A stretch of DNA of 23,487 bases, from contig WQRM01000005.1 in NCBI GenBank assembly GCA_009786735.1, forward strand, positions 1 to 23,487, given 5' to 3'. Of the stretch, positions 13,377 to 19,306 are shown piece after piece (the stretch's first letter is position 1; every line of letters starts with the position of its first letter). Below the pieces are notes generated by a model. That model ran no database searches and was not told the DNA's origin. It saw nothing but the letters and a program-made list of their open reading frames with translations. Made by a program: the position numbers and the translations under genes. The stretch comes from Oscillospiraceae bacterium (GTDB taxonomy: Bacteria > Bacillota > Clostridia > Oscillospirales > Acutalibacteraceae).

Positions 13377-14734
13377 AGAAACTCGCGATGTTGTTCGTTG
13401 CGCTCATCATGTTGATGAGCTTGGCGTTGCCTGTGTTTGCGCAGGAGGACGAGCCGCTCACCTGGCAGGAGCAGTATTGGGCGTTGTTTTGGCAAGTGGT
13501 TAGCACTCGCCGCGAAAACGAAGTCTACCACCTTGTTCTAGCCGACCTCAACCAAGACGGCGTGCAAGAGTTGGTGGTAGTGTTCGGCTTTGGCGCAACC
13601 TTTCGCTCCACGTTGGTGTTGCTGGCCGCGATGGATGGCGACACCGCGCGTGCATTTGAGCTGCAGAGCGAGTGGGGAGCGACGCTCATTGCGTTCGATA
13701 GCATTTGGGTTGACACCCAGCACGATGAAATTCGCTTGTTTGGGTTTGATACAGGGCGAAACTTTCGCTTTTATGATGAAATTTTGCTTTGCTGGGAAAC
13801 ATACACGGCAACCTCACGACAGCTCGAGGGTGTGCGATTGGTGCACACTTGGCATAGTGAGCTAATCGAACGCAATCATCGCAGAATGTATACTACTCAT
13901 CATTTGCGCTCAGGCTGGCGGAGACTCCATCACTTAGAGATGAACTGGATTGGTCGAGCTCGCGAAGACCGCGTGCCCGTGGTTGCCATGTCTTACGACA
14001 TCACGCGCGCGGCGTTTTTCGGGGCTTTAGATATCCTCGCTCCCGATGGCACGCTTTATGCCGAGCCGTTCACCAGCGCTGTGCCAGCAACAGACTTTAT
14101 GCAAACTTCAAGGTTTTGGGCGTGGTGGCATCGCTCCTCGACACGCGATTGGTGGAATTTATTCTATAGTGTTCCGTTCTTGTTAATCGGTTATTTTTGT
14201 GGGCGCAGCAGCAAGCAAAAACAGCAGGAAAAACGCCAACAAGCGCCCATGACCGCCATCGCCTGCGTGGATCGCCACTGGGCCATCGGCAACGAAAACC
14301 AGCTGCTGTTCCACATCCCCGATGACTTGACGCACTTTAAGTGCACCACCGTGAACTGCGTGCTGCTCATGGGTCGCAAGACCTACCTCAGCCTGCCCAA
14401 GATGCTGCCCGGGCGCAAGATCGTGGTGCTGTCACGCGACCCGAAGGCGAGGCTTTGGCAGGGCGCATACGCGTGCCGCACCCTCGAAGAAGCCGTGGTC
14501 AAGGCGAAATCGCTGGGCAAGGTGTTCGTTGCGGGCGGCGGGGAGATTTACAATGCGTTGTTGCCGCAGTGCAGCACCGCCATCATCACCCAAGTGGATG
14601 CCGTTGCCGAACAGGCCGACACCTTTTTCCTCGACTTGGACATTCACCCCGACTGGACATTGACGAAAACCGGCGAATGGCGCACCCATGAAGGCTTGAA
14701 ATGGAGAATTTGTGAGTACACTCGCCGCGTTTAG
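13373..14734 (+). CDS. Secreted-domain/TM/dihydrofolate reductase fusion protein
   Basis: A 453-aa protein with an unusual arrangement. Residues 1-23 are a signal peptide (PVFA then QED). Residues about 30-255 form an exported domain with a calcium-loop-like DLNQDGVQEL motif (58-67). Residues about 260-277 (WWNLFYSVPFLLIGYFCG) are a membrane helix followed by a basic RSSKQKQQEKRQQ stop-transfer segment. Residues 293-453 are a complete DHFR: TAIACVDRHWAIG, FHIPDDLTHFK with the catalytic acid, LMGRKTYLSLP, PGRKIVVLSR, VAGGGEIYNALLP. By the positive-inside rule the DHFR is cytoplasmic, where it would reduce dihydrofolate. The ATG at 13373 has GGAGG upstream and overlaps the previous stop codon. 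The internal ATG at 14249 lacks a well-spaced ribosome site, so a separate DHFR is less likely. No thymidylate synthase gene is nearby. Confidence 0.85.
   Translation: MKKLAMLFVALIMLMSLALPVFAQEDEPLTWQEQYWALFWQVVSTRRENEVYHLVLADLNQDGVQELVVVFGFGATFRSTLVLLAAMDGDTARAFELQSEWGATLIAFDSIWVDTQHDEIRLFGFDTGRNFRFYDEILLCWETYTATSRQLEGVRLVHTWHSELIERNHRRMYTTHHLRSGWRRLHHLEMNWIGRAREDRVPVVAMSYDITRAAFFGALDILAPDGTLYAEPFTSAVPATDFMQTSRFWAWWHRSSTRDWWNLFYSVPFLLIGYFCGRSSKQKQQEKRQQAPMTAIACVDRHWAIGNENQLLFHIPDDLTHFKCTTVNCVLLMGRKTYLSLPKMLPGRKIVVLSRDPKARLWQGAYACRTLEEAVVKAKSLGKVFVAGGGEIYNALLPQCSTAIITQVDAVAEQADTFFLDLDIHPDWTLTKTGEWRTHEGLKWRICEYTRRV
14702..14727 (+). repeat. 26-bp direct repeat, copy 1 (end of the DHFR-fusion gene)
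   Basis: The bases coding for the protein's final residues (WRICEYTRR region) recur with one mismatch at 14779-14804, outside the gene. The last 20 bases (14708-14727) are identical in both copies. Confidence 0.85.
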
Positions 14735-14747
14735 TCGCTATAATCAA

Positions 14748-14762
14748 GCACAGCGAAGCGAC
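14748..14762 (-). repeat. 15-bp dispersed intergenic repeat, copy 1
   Basis: GTCGCTTCGCTGTGC on the minus strand, identical to plus-strand 17051-17065. It lies between the two copies of the 26-bp repeat. Confidence 0.5.
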
Positions 14763-14778
14763 TTGCGCCCCGCAGGGG

Positions 14779-14804
14779 TGGAGGATTTGTGAGTACACTC
14801 GCCG
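14779..14804 (+). repeat. 26-bp direct repeat, copy 2
   Basis: Intergenic copy of 14702-14727, offset by 77 bp, with one substitution. It contains no start or reading frame of its own. Confidence 0.85.
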
Positions 14805-14832
14805 AAACATGTGAGATTCAACAAAATAACTC

Positions 14833-14861
14833 TTGCAATTGTCCGGCAAATGCTGTATAAT
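14833..14861 (+). promoter_or_regulatory. Promoter of the PHP gene cluster
   Basis: TTGCAA (14833-14838) and a perfect TATAAT (14856-14861) are 17 bp apart, 42 bp before the start codon. Confidence 0.75.
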
Positions 14862-14903
14862 GTAAAATAGGCATCCCATCTTATTCCAGCAAGGGGGCGC
14901 ACT

Positions 14904-15755
14904 ATGGCTGGTGACCTGCACTGCCACACACGGCTTTCCATCGGCTCCATGGGCATTGACGATCTGCTTGCGCTGGCTAAAGCGCAGGGGGTCACTCACC
15001 TTGCCATTGTTGACCAAGACTGCATGGCCGGCACCGTGCGCGCACGTGTGCTGGGCGAGCGCCATGGCATCCAAGTGTTGCACGGCGTGGAGATTTCATG
15101 CTCTGCCGCGAATGGTTGCGAGCTGCATCTGCTGTGTTATCTTGCGGACAACCCCAGCCGCCTCGAAGGTCTCTGCCACCAGAACATCCAGGCACGAAAA
15201 CAATCCATGCAACTGATGGTGGCGAAGTTTTTGCGTCGCTTCCCCGTGAGCTTGGAGCTGGTGAAGGAATGCGCCAAGGGCAGCACTTGTGTGTATCCCC
15301 AGCATTTGATGCGCGCGCTGGTTGAAAGCGGCTTGGCCGACCAATTCTGCGGTGAGCTTTATCACGCGTTGTTCGACCCCGCCAGCCGCACGAGCATCGC
15401 TTCGCCTGCAACATTCTCCACCCCGCAAGAGGTGCTGCAGGCCATCCACCAAGCGGGCGGCATCGCGGTGCTGGCGCATCCCGGCGAAAGCACCTGCGCC
15501 CTCGATATGCTCGATGAACTCATCGCCGCAGGTCTTGATGGCATTGAGGTGCTGCACCCCGCCAATAGCCGCGACATGCAAAAGCAGCTGCTTAGCATCG
15601 CCAAAGCACAGGGCATGCTCGTCACCGGCGGCAGCGACTTCCGCGGCATGTATGGCACGGCGACGGTGGGACAAGCGCAAATGAATGACGCGCAGCTGGC
15701 GTTGCTGCTGAGCTATAAATCGCGCATGAAACGAAAACTGGCAGCGAAAGGTTAA
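14904..15755 (+). CDS. PHP-domain protein (YciV/RNase AM-like) with a degenerate metal site
   Basis: A 283-aa protein of the PHP superfamily, related to the YciV group, whose members are 3',5'-nucleoside bisphosphate phosphatases or 5'-3' exoribonucleases. The framework is clear: DLHCHT (H6, H8), GVEIS (E63), ELHLLCYL (H75), LAHPGE (H192), and VTGGSDF (D245). Three positions that are normally metal ligands differ: S-D-G is S-I-G (I13), the TDHD motif reads VDQD (Q38), and SDFHG reads SDFRG (R247). This may mean altered or lost catalysis. The ATG at 14904 has AAGGGGG at good spacing and its own promoter. The next gene starts 3 bp after the stop. Confidence 0.85.
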   Translation: MAGDLHCHTRLSIGSMGIDDLLALAKAQGVTHLAIVDQDCMAGTVRARVLGERHGIQVLHGVEISCSAANGCELHLLCYLADNPSRLEGLCHQNIQARKQSMQLMVAKFLRRFPVSLELVKECAKGSTCVYPQHLMRALVESGLADQFCGELYHALFDPASRTSIASPATFSTPQEVLQAIHQAGGIAVLAHPGESTCALDMLDELIAAGLDGIEVLHPANSRDMQKQLLSIAKAQGMLVTGGSDFRGMYGTATVGQAQMNDAQLALLLSYKSRMKRKLAAKG

Positions 15756-15758
15756 CGT

Positions 15759-16298
15759 ATGGACACTGACATCAAAATTTTTGGCCAACAGGAGCACAAC
15801 GAAAACCTAGACGAAATGGCGGCGCAAACCGAACAGTTGCGTCAAGCCGGGCTGCTTGGTGCGGCCAAACGGCTGGGACGCGAGCTTGCAGGTATCTCCG
15901 CAAAAACGCCGGAGGTCATTGCCATCGCCGAGAGCTTCGGCTTTGGTCTCACGCCCGCGCGTGAGCAGCACCTGCAAGTGTTGATGGTATATTCCGCGCA
16001 ATATGCCCTGCGCAAGTTGCTGCAGCCCGCGCTGCTGGCCGAGGCCGCCGTCACCACCATGAACAACACGCTCATCAACCACTCCCGCGAGTTTTGGGAC
16101 ACCATTTCCGACGGCAGCGCCTTCACGCAATATCTGCTCGCCAAGCGCGAAACGCCCGACACCACCAAAGCGCAGGTCATGGGTAAAGTCTTCGCCCGCG
16201 TGTGTGCGCAGGAGGACAACACCGACCTGCACTGCCTCGGCGAGACCGTCTTCAACGCTGCCCACGAGCTTGTTGCGGCGAAATGGGGGAATGCATGA
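15759..16298 (+). CDS. Conserved-looking helical protein of unknown function
   Basis: Not recognised. The 179-aa product is predicted mainly alpha-helical and soluble, with no signal peptide or membrane segment. Features are a charged N-terminus, an LLGAAKRLGRELAGIS helix, a central QYALRKLLQPALLAEAAVTTMNNTLI helix pair, and a single conserved-looking CLGETVF near the end. AAAGG precedes the ATG at 15759. It is tightly packed after the PHP gene and overlaps the next start by 4 bp (ATGA at 16295-16298), so the three genes form an operon and may act together. Confidence 0.7.
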   Translation: MDTDIKIFGQQEHNENLDEMAAQTEQLRQAGLLGAAKRLGRELAGISAKTPEVIAIAESFGFGLTPAREQHLQVLMVYSAQYALRKLLQPALLAEAAVTTMNNTLINHSREFWDTISDGSAFTQYLLAKRETPDTTKAQVMGKVFARVCAQEDNTDLHCLGETVFNAAHELVAAKWGNA

Positions 16299-16897
16299 GC
16301 ACTCGGGTGCGCGAGCGTGAAATCCCAGACCCAAAATGGCTATTAAAGGTTTTGTTGCTTTGGTCGGCGTGGATACTGGCGGATCGCATTGCAACTTGGG
16401 TTGATAGGCTTGGTTGGATGTGGGGAGAAATCCCGTTTCTCTTCTTTTGGATGGGCTTGATTGTGGCAGTGGTTGTTCTGAAAAAGTGGAAAGTATTATG
16501 GCCAGGCGTGATGTTCCCCTTTTTCTGGTTCGTTGCGTGGCTCTCGGTGGATTTATTTCATCTTCTTCGCCTGTATGGTGTTGGCAGCTTTATCGTGAGG
16601 CATCATTTTAACATCGTATTGCAAGTGGCACTTTACGGTCTCATGCTTGCGTTGATTGCTCGCCACCAAGGCGAAAAACGGTGGTGGCGTTGGTCTTATC
16701 CAGCGGTGCTATTTCTCATTCGTTTCCCGGGATGGCGAGATGTTGTGCATGACTGGCCATCGCTCTGGATTAGAGTGTTTGCGGATTTTCGTTTTATCTC
16801 GTTGTACGTTTTAGCTGTGCTGCTGCCTGTTTTCCTGCTTTGGTGCAAGCACCGCAAACTTACACCACCCACACGCCCCCGTACCTCACCAGGATAG
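16295..16897 (+). CDS. Integral membrane protein of unknown function, 3' end inside tRNA-Arg
   Basis: The 200-aa product is rich in Trp and Phe, with about five or six hydrophobic helices from residue 17 to 190 and charged loops (KKWK, RHQGEKRWWR). I do not recognise a family. The start ATG at 16295 overlaps the stop of the preceding gene. The frame runs past the last helix into a Pro/Thr/Arg tail (TPPTRPRTSPG), and its TAG stop (16895-16897) lies within the D-arm of the tRNA-Arg gene, a 23-bp overlap. This tail looks like translated tRNA flank rather than conserved protein, so the original 3' end may have been lost. Base composition is somewhat more AT-rich than the preceding gene. Confidence 0.72.
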   Translation: MSTRVREREIPDPKWLLKVLLLWSAWILADRIATWVDRLGWMWGEIPFLFFWMGLIVAVVVLKKWKVLWPGVMFPFFWFVAWLSVDLFHLLRLYGVGSFIVRHHFNIVLQVALYGLMLALIARHQGEKRWWRWSYPAVLFLIRFPGWRDVVHDWPSLWIRVFADFRFISLYVLAVLLPVFLLWCKHRKLTPPTRPRTSPG

Positions 16898-16951
16898 AGG
16901 GTCCGCCTCCTAAGCGGAATGTAGTGCGTTCGAGTCGCGCCGGGGGTGCCA
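16875..16951 (+). tRNA. tRNA-Arg, anticodon CCU
   Basis: A 77-nt cloverleaf with encoded CCA. Acceptor GCCCCCG pairs with CGGGGGT; D stem CCTC/GAGG; anticodon stem TCCGC/GCGGA with loop CTCCTAA (anticodon CCT, reading AGG); T stem GTGCG/CGCGC with loop TTCGAGT. No separate promoter is evident, so it may be transcribed with the gene it overlaps. Confidence 0.93.
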
Positions 16952-16984
16952 GCTTTTGCGCGATGCTGCGTTTCGGCTGCAGTC

Positions 16985-17006
16985 GTGTGCCTTCGCACAC
17001 TTCCCT
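16985..17006 (+). terminator. Weak hairpin after tRNA-Arg
   Basis: GTGTGC (16985-16990) pairs perfectly with GCACAC (16995-17000) around CTTC, followed by TTCCCTT. A second hairpin, CCACC-TGC-GGTGG, lies at 17032-17044. Neither has a full T-run. The rest of 16952-17140 holds no gene that I can support. Confidence 0.35.
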
Positions 17007-17050
17007 TGCCTCAACATTGCCTCACACAAAACCACCTGCGGTGGGGCTTG

Positions 17051-17065
17051 GTCGCTTCGCTGTGC
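17051..17065 (+). repeat. 15-bp dispersed intergenic repeat, copy 2
   Basis: GTCGCTTCGCTGTGC, identical to the minus strand of 14748-14762. Related CCGCTTCGCG cores occur in the repeats at 315-324 and 1915-1924. Confidence 0.5.
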
Positions 17066-17140
17066 ATTACGCCAGCCTGTGCGAGCCGCACCGCTGTGTC
17101 CTGCGCTTTTTAGTGTGGGACATCTTTTTTACGATTCCCC

Positions 17141-17169
17141 TTGACATTCGCCGCAAAATGCCGTATAAT
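17141..17169 (+). promoter_or_regulatory. Perfect consensus promoter of tRNA-Ser
   Basis: TTGACA (17141-17146), a 17-bp spacer, and TATAAT (17164-17169). The predicted start is only a few bases before the mature tRNA end. Confidence 0.9.
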
Positions 17170-17179
17170 ATGAGAACAT

Positions 17180-17268
17180 GGAAGCGTATCGAAGTGGTCA
17201 TAACGAGCCGCACTCGAAATGCGGTTGGGGGCAACCCCACGAGAGTTCGAATCTCTCCGCTTCCGCCA
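17180..17268 (+). tRNA. tRNA-Ser, anticodon CGA
   Basis: An 89-nt class II tRNA with encoded CCA. Acceptor GGAAGCG/CGCTTCC; anticodon stem CCGCA/TGCGG with loop CTCGAAA (anticodon CGA, reading UCG); a long variable arm with stem GGGG/CCCC typical of serine tRNAs; T loop TTCGAAT; discriminator G. It has its own promoter and a terminator directly downstream. Confidence 0.95.
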
Positions 17269-17276
17269 GCAAAAAC

Positions 17277-17304
17277 ACACGCACCCAACAACATGGGTGC
17301 GTGT
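17277..17304. terminator. Bidirectional terminator between tRNA-Ser and the zinc-ribbon gene
   Basis: ACACGCACCCA (17277-17287) pairs with TGGGTGCGTGT (17294-17304). The plus side is followed by TTCTGTTATTT. The minus side ends in GTTTTTG, 5 bp after the minus-strand stop codon, so it serves both directions. Confidence 0.82.
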
Positions 17305-17309
17305 TTCTG

Positions 17310-17567
17310 TTATTTCGCCCAACGTTTGAGCGTGGCAAACACGTTGCGCATGTTTTCGCGTGCTTCGTCGTCATCTTTGCAGCCGTCGCGCCAAAATTCT
17401 AGGTTTGACTCAACAAACTCATCGAATGTGGGTTTCCACGCGAAGTCACCCGCTTGATAGCAATAGCAGCAGTAGTCTGCGCTGGGTTTGCCGTCGGCTT
17501 CGCGACCGAAGTCCTTCTTCTTTTTCATGGGCATGTAACAGCTTTGGCAGTGTCGTGGAGTTTTCAT
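17310..17567 (-). CDS. Small zinc-ribbon protein
   Basis: An 85-aa protein resembling the 'putative zinc ribbon' family (zinc_ribbon_2 type). It has CQSCYMPM (C7, C10) and a second pair in ADYCCYCYQ about 25 residues later, enough to bind one zinc, followed by a helical acidic tail. The start at 17567 is chosen because AGGAGG lies 9 nt upstream; it overlaps the stop of the HTH-VOC gene by 4 bp (ATGA), so translation is coupled. No enzymatic role is known to me. The pairing suggests that it acts in whatever response the regulator controls. Confidence 0.85.
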   Translation of the reverse strand: MKTPRHCQSCYMPMKKKKDFGREADGKPSADYCCYCYQAGDFAWKPTFDEFVESNLEFWRDGCKDDDEARENMRNVFATLKRWAK

Positions 17568-18166
17568 GGCTCGTATCCTCCTGTGATTTCGATTTCGTTG
17601 CCATCGGGGTCGTACACATTGAAATACCAGTAGTCTGCGCAATTTTGCGAGCGGCGGATATCGCTCATTTTGCCGATACAAAGACTTTGCACGCGTTGGT
17701 GCTCACAGCGTAGGCATTCGATCCAAAAGTTCAGCACGAACTTGGAGTCGCCGCTGCCGGCGGTGTCGTGCCCCGGCAAGTTGCTTTCGTTCATGATGGA
17801 GATGTTTTTATTGTCGAAGTGAAACTCCGCAAACACGCCCGGAGCGATTGCCGAAACGCGCATGGACAAAAACTTCTCATAAAAATCAACAGATTGCCGA
17901 AATTTTTTCGCCACCAGATAAATGCTGCCAAGGTGCAGCACATTTTTGTTTGGTCGGCAAAGCGCCTTTTCTTTTTCAAGCAGTAGCTCGTCGGTCGTCA
18001 TGCCAAATAGGCGGCTGATTGCCACGATTTTGTCCAGTTCCGGCAGCGCCTGCCCAAGCTCCCAGCGCGAAACCGACTGCCGCGTCACGCCCAGCTTGTC
18101 CGCCAGTGCAACTTGCGACAAGCCGTTTTTCATCCGAACCGCTTGAATGTTTTCGCCAACCTGCAT
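17564..18166 (-). CDS. HTH (XRE) and VOC/glyoxalase-fold fusion regulator
   Basis: A 200-aa protein. Residues about 5-62 are an XRE-type helix-turn-helix (MKNGLSQVALADKLGVTRQS, then SVSRWELGQALPELDKIVAIS). Residues about 78-197 are a VOC (glyoxalase/bleomycin-resistance) domain: LHLGSIYLVAKKFRQSVDFYEKFL at the start and YFNVYDPDGNEIEI at the end. In such fusions the VOC domain is likely a ligand or drug sensor; the glutamates in the EFHF and EIEI strands could hold metal or ligand. The ATG at 18166 has AGGGGGT 7 nt upstream; the longer frame runs into the promoter. A perfect 14-bp palindrome adjoins the -35 box and may be its own binding site. Confidence 0.87.
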   Translation of the reverse strand: MQVGENIQAVRMKNGLSQVALADKLGVTRQSVSRWELGQALPELDKIVAISRLFGMTTDELLLEKEKALCRPNKNVLHLGSIYLVAKKFRQSVDFYEKFLSMRVSAIAPGVFAEFHFDNKNISIMNESNLPGHDTAGSGDSKFVLNFWIECLRCEHQRVQSLCIGKMSDIRRSQNCADYWYFNVYDPDGNEIEITGGYEP

Positions 18167-18188
18167 AAACGCACCCCCTGTGTGTACA

Positions 18189-18217
18189 AGTATAGCAGAA
18201 AAGCGCGCGCGTGTCAA
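18189..18217 (-). promoter_or_regulatory. Consensus promoter of the HTH-VOC/zinc-ribbon operon
   Basis: On the minus strand, TTGACA (18212-18217) and TATACT (18189-18194) are 17 bp apart, 23 bp before the start codon. Confidence 0.85.
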
Positions 18218-18231
18218 CCAAGCTTGCTTGG
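18218..18231. promoter_or_regulatory. Palindrome abutting the HTH-VOC promoter, candidate operator
   Basis: CCAAGCTTGCTTGG reads CCAAGC, TT, GCTTGG: a perfect 6-bp inverted repeat that begins at the base next to the -35 box. XRE regulators commonly bind such dyads at their own promoters, so autoregulation is a reasonable inference. Confidence 0.5.
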
Positions 18232-18309
18232 AAATTCGTCACGCAGTGATTGCACCCGCTTCCCCATTCTCTGTCGTTTGCATATGCTATAAGGACAAGG
18301 AGGAACAAC

Positions 18310-18504
18310 ATGGATCTGCTCATCAAAAACCTAGCCGGCCTGCTGAAAGTCAAAACCATCATCACCTTGCTGATTATCGTTGTGTTTTGCTACAAAACGC
18401 TCACGGGCATCGAAATCACCAGCGAATTCGTCATGATCGCCTCGGCCGTTGTGACTTACTATTTTGCCAAAGACAAACTATCTACCGACACCGAAAGGCT
18501 GTAA
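18310..18504 (+). CDS. Small holin-like membrane protein
   Basis: A 64-aa protein with two hydrophobic helices (about residues 16-28 and 39-53) and a charged C-terminus (KDKLSTDTERL). The MDLLIKNLAGLLKVKTIIT start resembles small phage-type holins encoded next to amidases in Clostridia. The ATG at 18310 follows AAGGAGG at ideal spacing, and the amidase starts 2 bp after the stop codon. As a holin it would open the membrane so that the endolysin reaches the wall. No other phage genes are near, so this is a stand-alone lysis or wall-remodelling pair. Confidence 0.75.
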   Translation: MDLLIKNLAGLLKVKTIITLLIIVVFCYKTLTGIEITSEFVMIASAVVTYYFAKDKLSTDTERL

Positions 18505-18506
18505 AC

Positions 18507-19265
18507 ATGAACCTGAAAAAACTTATCTTCACCGAAAACGCCTGCTACAAAACAGGTCAAACCATCACCCCAAAGGGCATCATGGTGCACTCCACCGGTG
18601 CCAACAACCCCAAGCTCAGCCGCTATGTCGGTCCCGACGACAGTCTGCTGGGCAAAAATCCCAACAACAACCACTGGAACACCGCCAAGCCCGACGGCCG
18701 CGACATCTGCCCGCACGGCTTCATCGGTCAGCTTGCCGACGGCAGCGTGGCGACCTACCAAGTGCTGCCGTGGAATCATCGCGGCTGGCATGCGGGCAAC
18801 GGCACCAAGGGCAGCGCCAACAGCACGCACATCGGCTTTGAGATTTGCGAAGACGGGTTGACCGACGCGAAATACTTGGGCGCGGTGTATCAAGAAGCCG
18901 CGGAATTGTGTGCCATGCTGTGCAGGATGTATAAGCTTGATCCCATGGCCAGTGGCGTGCTCATCGGCCACAGCGAGGGCTACAAGCTGGGCATCGCCAG
19001 CAACCACGCCGACCCCGCGCACTGGTTCACCAAGCACGGCAAAACCATGGATGACTTCCGCAAGCTGGTGAAGCAGCTGATGGACGGCAGCACAACCACC
19101 GATCCCAAACCCGAACCGCCCGCGCCAACGCCACAGCCACCCACGCCCGGGCAGGTGCTCTATCGCGTGCAGGTGGGGGCTTATGCCACCAAGGCTAACG
19201 CCGATGCCGCACTGACACACGCGAAGGCAATGGGCTTCAAGGACGCATTCATTTTTGTGCTATAG
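18507..19265 (+). CDS. N-acetylmuramoyl-L-alanine amidase with C-terminal SPOR domain
   Basis: Endolysin-type zinc amidase that cuts the bond between MurNAc and the peptide stem. The Amidase_2 domain spans about residues 20-175: MVHST (H28), HIGFEICED (108-116), GHSEG (H155) and SNHADPAHW (D169), fitting the three-ligand zinc site. A Pro/Thr linker (about 196-214) leads to a SPOR-type module (VLYRVQVGAYATKANADAAL), which binds denuded glycan strands. The last motif ends at the stop codon, so the SPOR unit is short. The ATG at 18507 has AAAGG 9 nt upstream; the longer frame starting near 18147 is an artefact. No signal peptide is present, consistent with holin-dependent release or mother-cell lysis. 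Confidence 0.92.
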   Translation: MNLKKLIFTENACYKTGQTITPKGIMVHSTGANNPKLSRYVGPDDSLLGKNPNNNHWNTAKPDGRDICPHGFIGQLADGSVATYQVLPWNHRGWHAGNGTKGSANSTHIGFEICEDGLTDAKYLGAVYQEAAELCAMLCRMYKLDPMASGVLIGHSEGYKLGIASNHADPAHWFTKHGKTMDDFRKLVKQLMDGSTTTDPKPEPPAPTPQPPTPGQVLYRVQVGAYATKANADAALTHAKAMGFKDAFIFVL

Positions 19266-19273
19266 CAAAAGAG

Positions 19274-19303
19274 CAAGCACCCACAAAAGCGGGTGCTTGT
19301 TTT
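19274..19303. terminator. Bidirectional terminator between amidase and GNAT genes
   Basis: CAAGCACCC (19274-19282) pairs with GGGTGCTTG (19291-19299), followed by TTTT on the plus strand. The minus strand also reads into a T-rich tract (CTCTTTT), so both convergent genes can end here. Confidence 0.82.
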
Positions 19304-19306
19304 CGC

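Noticed and set aside
16840..17457. 205-codon frame across both tRNA genes
   Set aside because: It covers two confident tRNAs, a promoter and a terminator, so it cannot be a real protein gene as a whole.
18147..18506. Long N-terminal extension of the amidase
   Set aside because: It overlaps the holin-like gene and the divergent HTH-VOC promoter. The ATG at 18507 has a ribosome site and starts at the conserved domain.
18310..19265. Remnant prophage
   Set aside because: Only a holin-like and an endolysin gene are present, flanked by chromosomal regulators, with no integrase, structural genes or attachment repeats visible.
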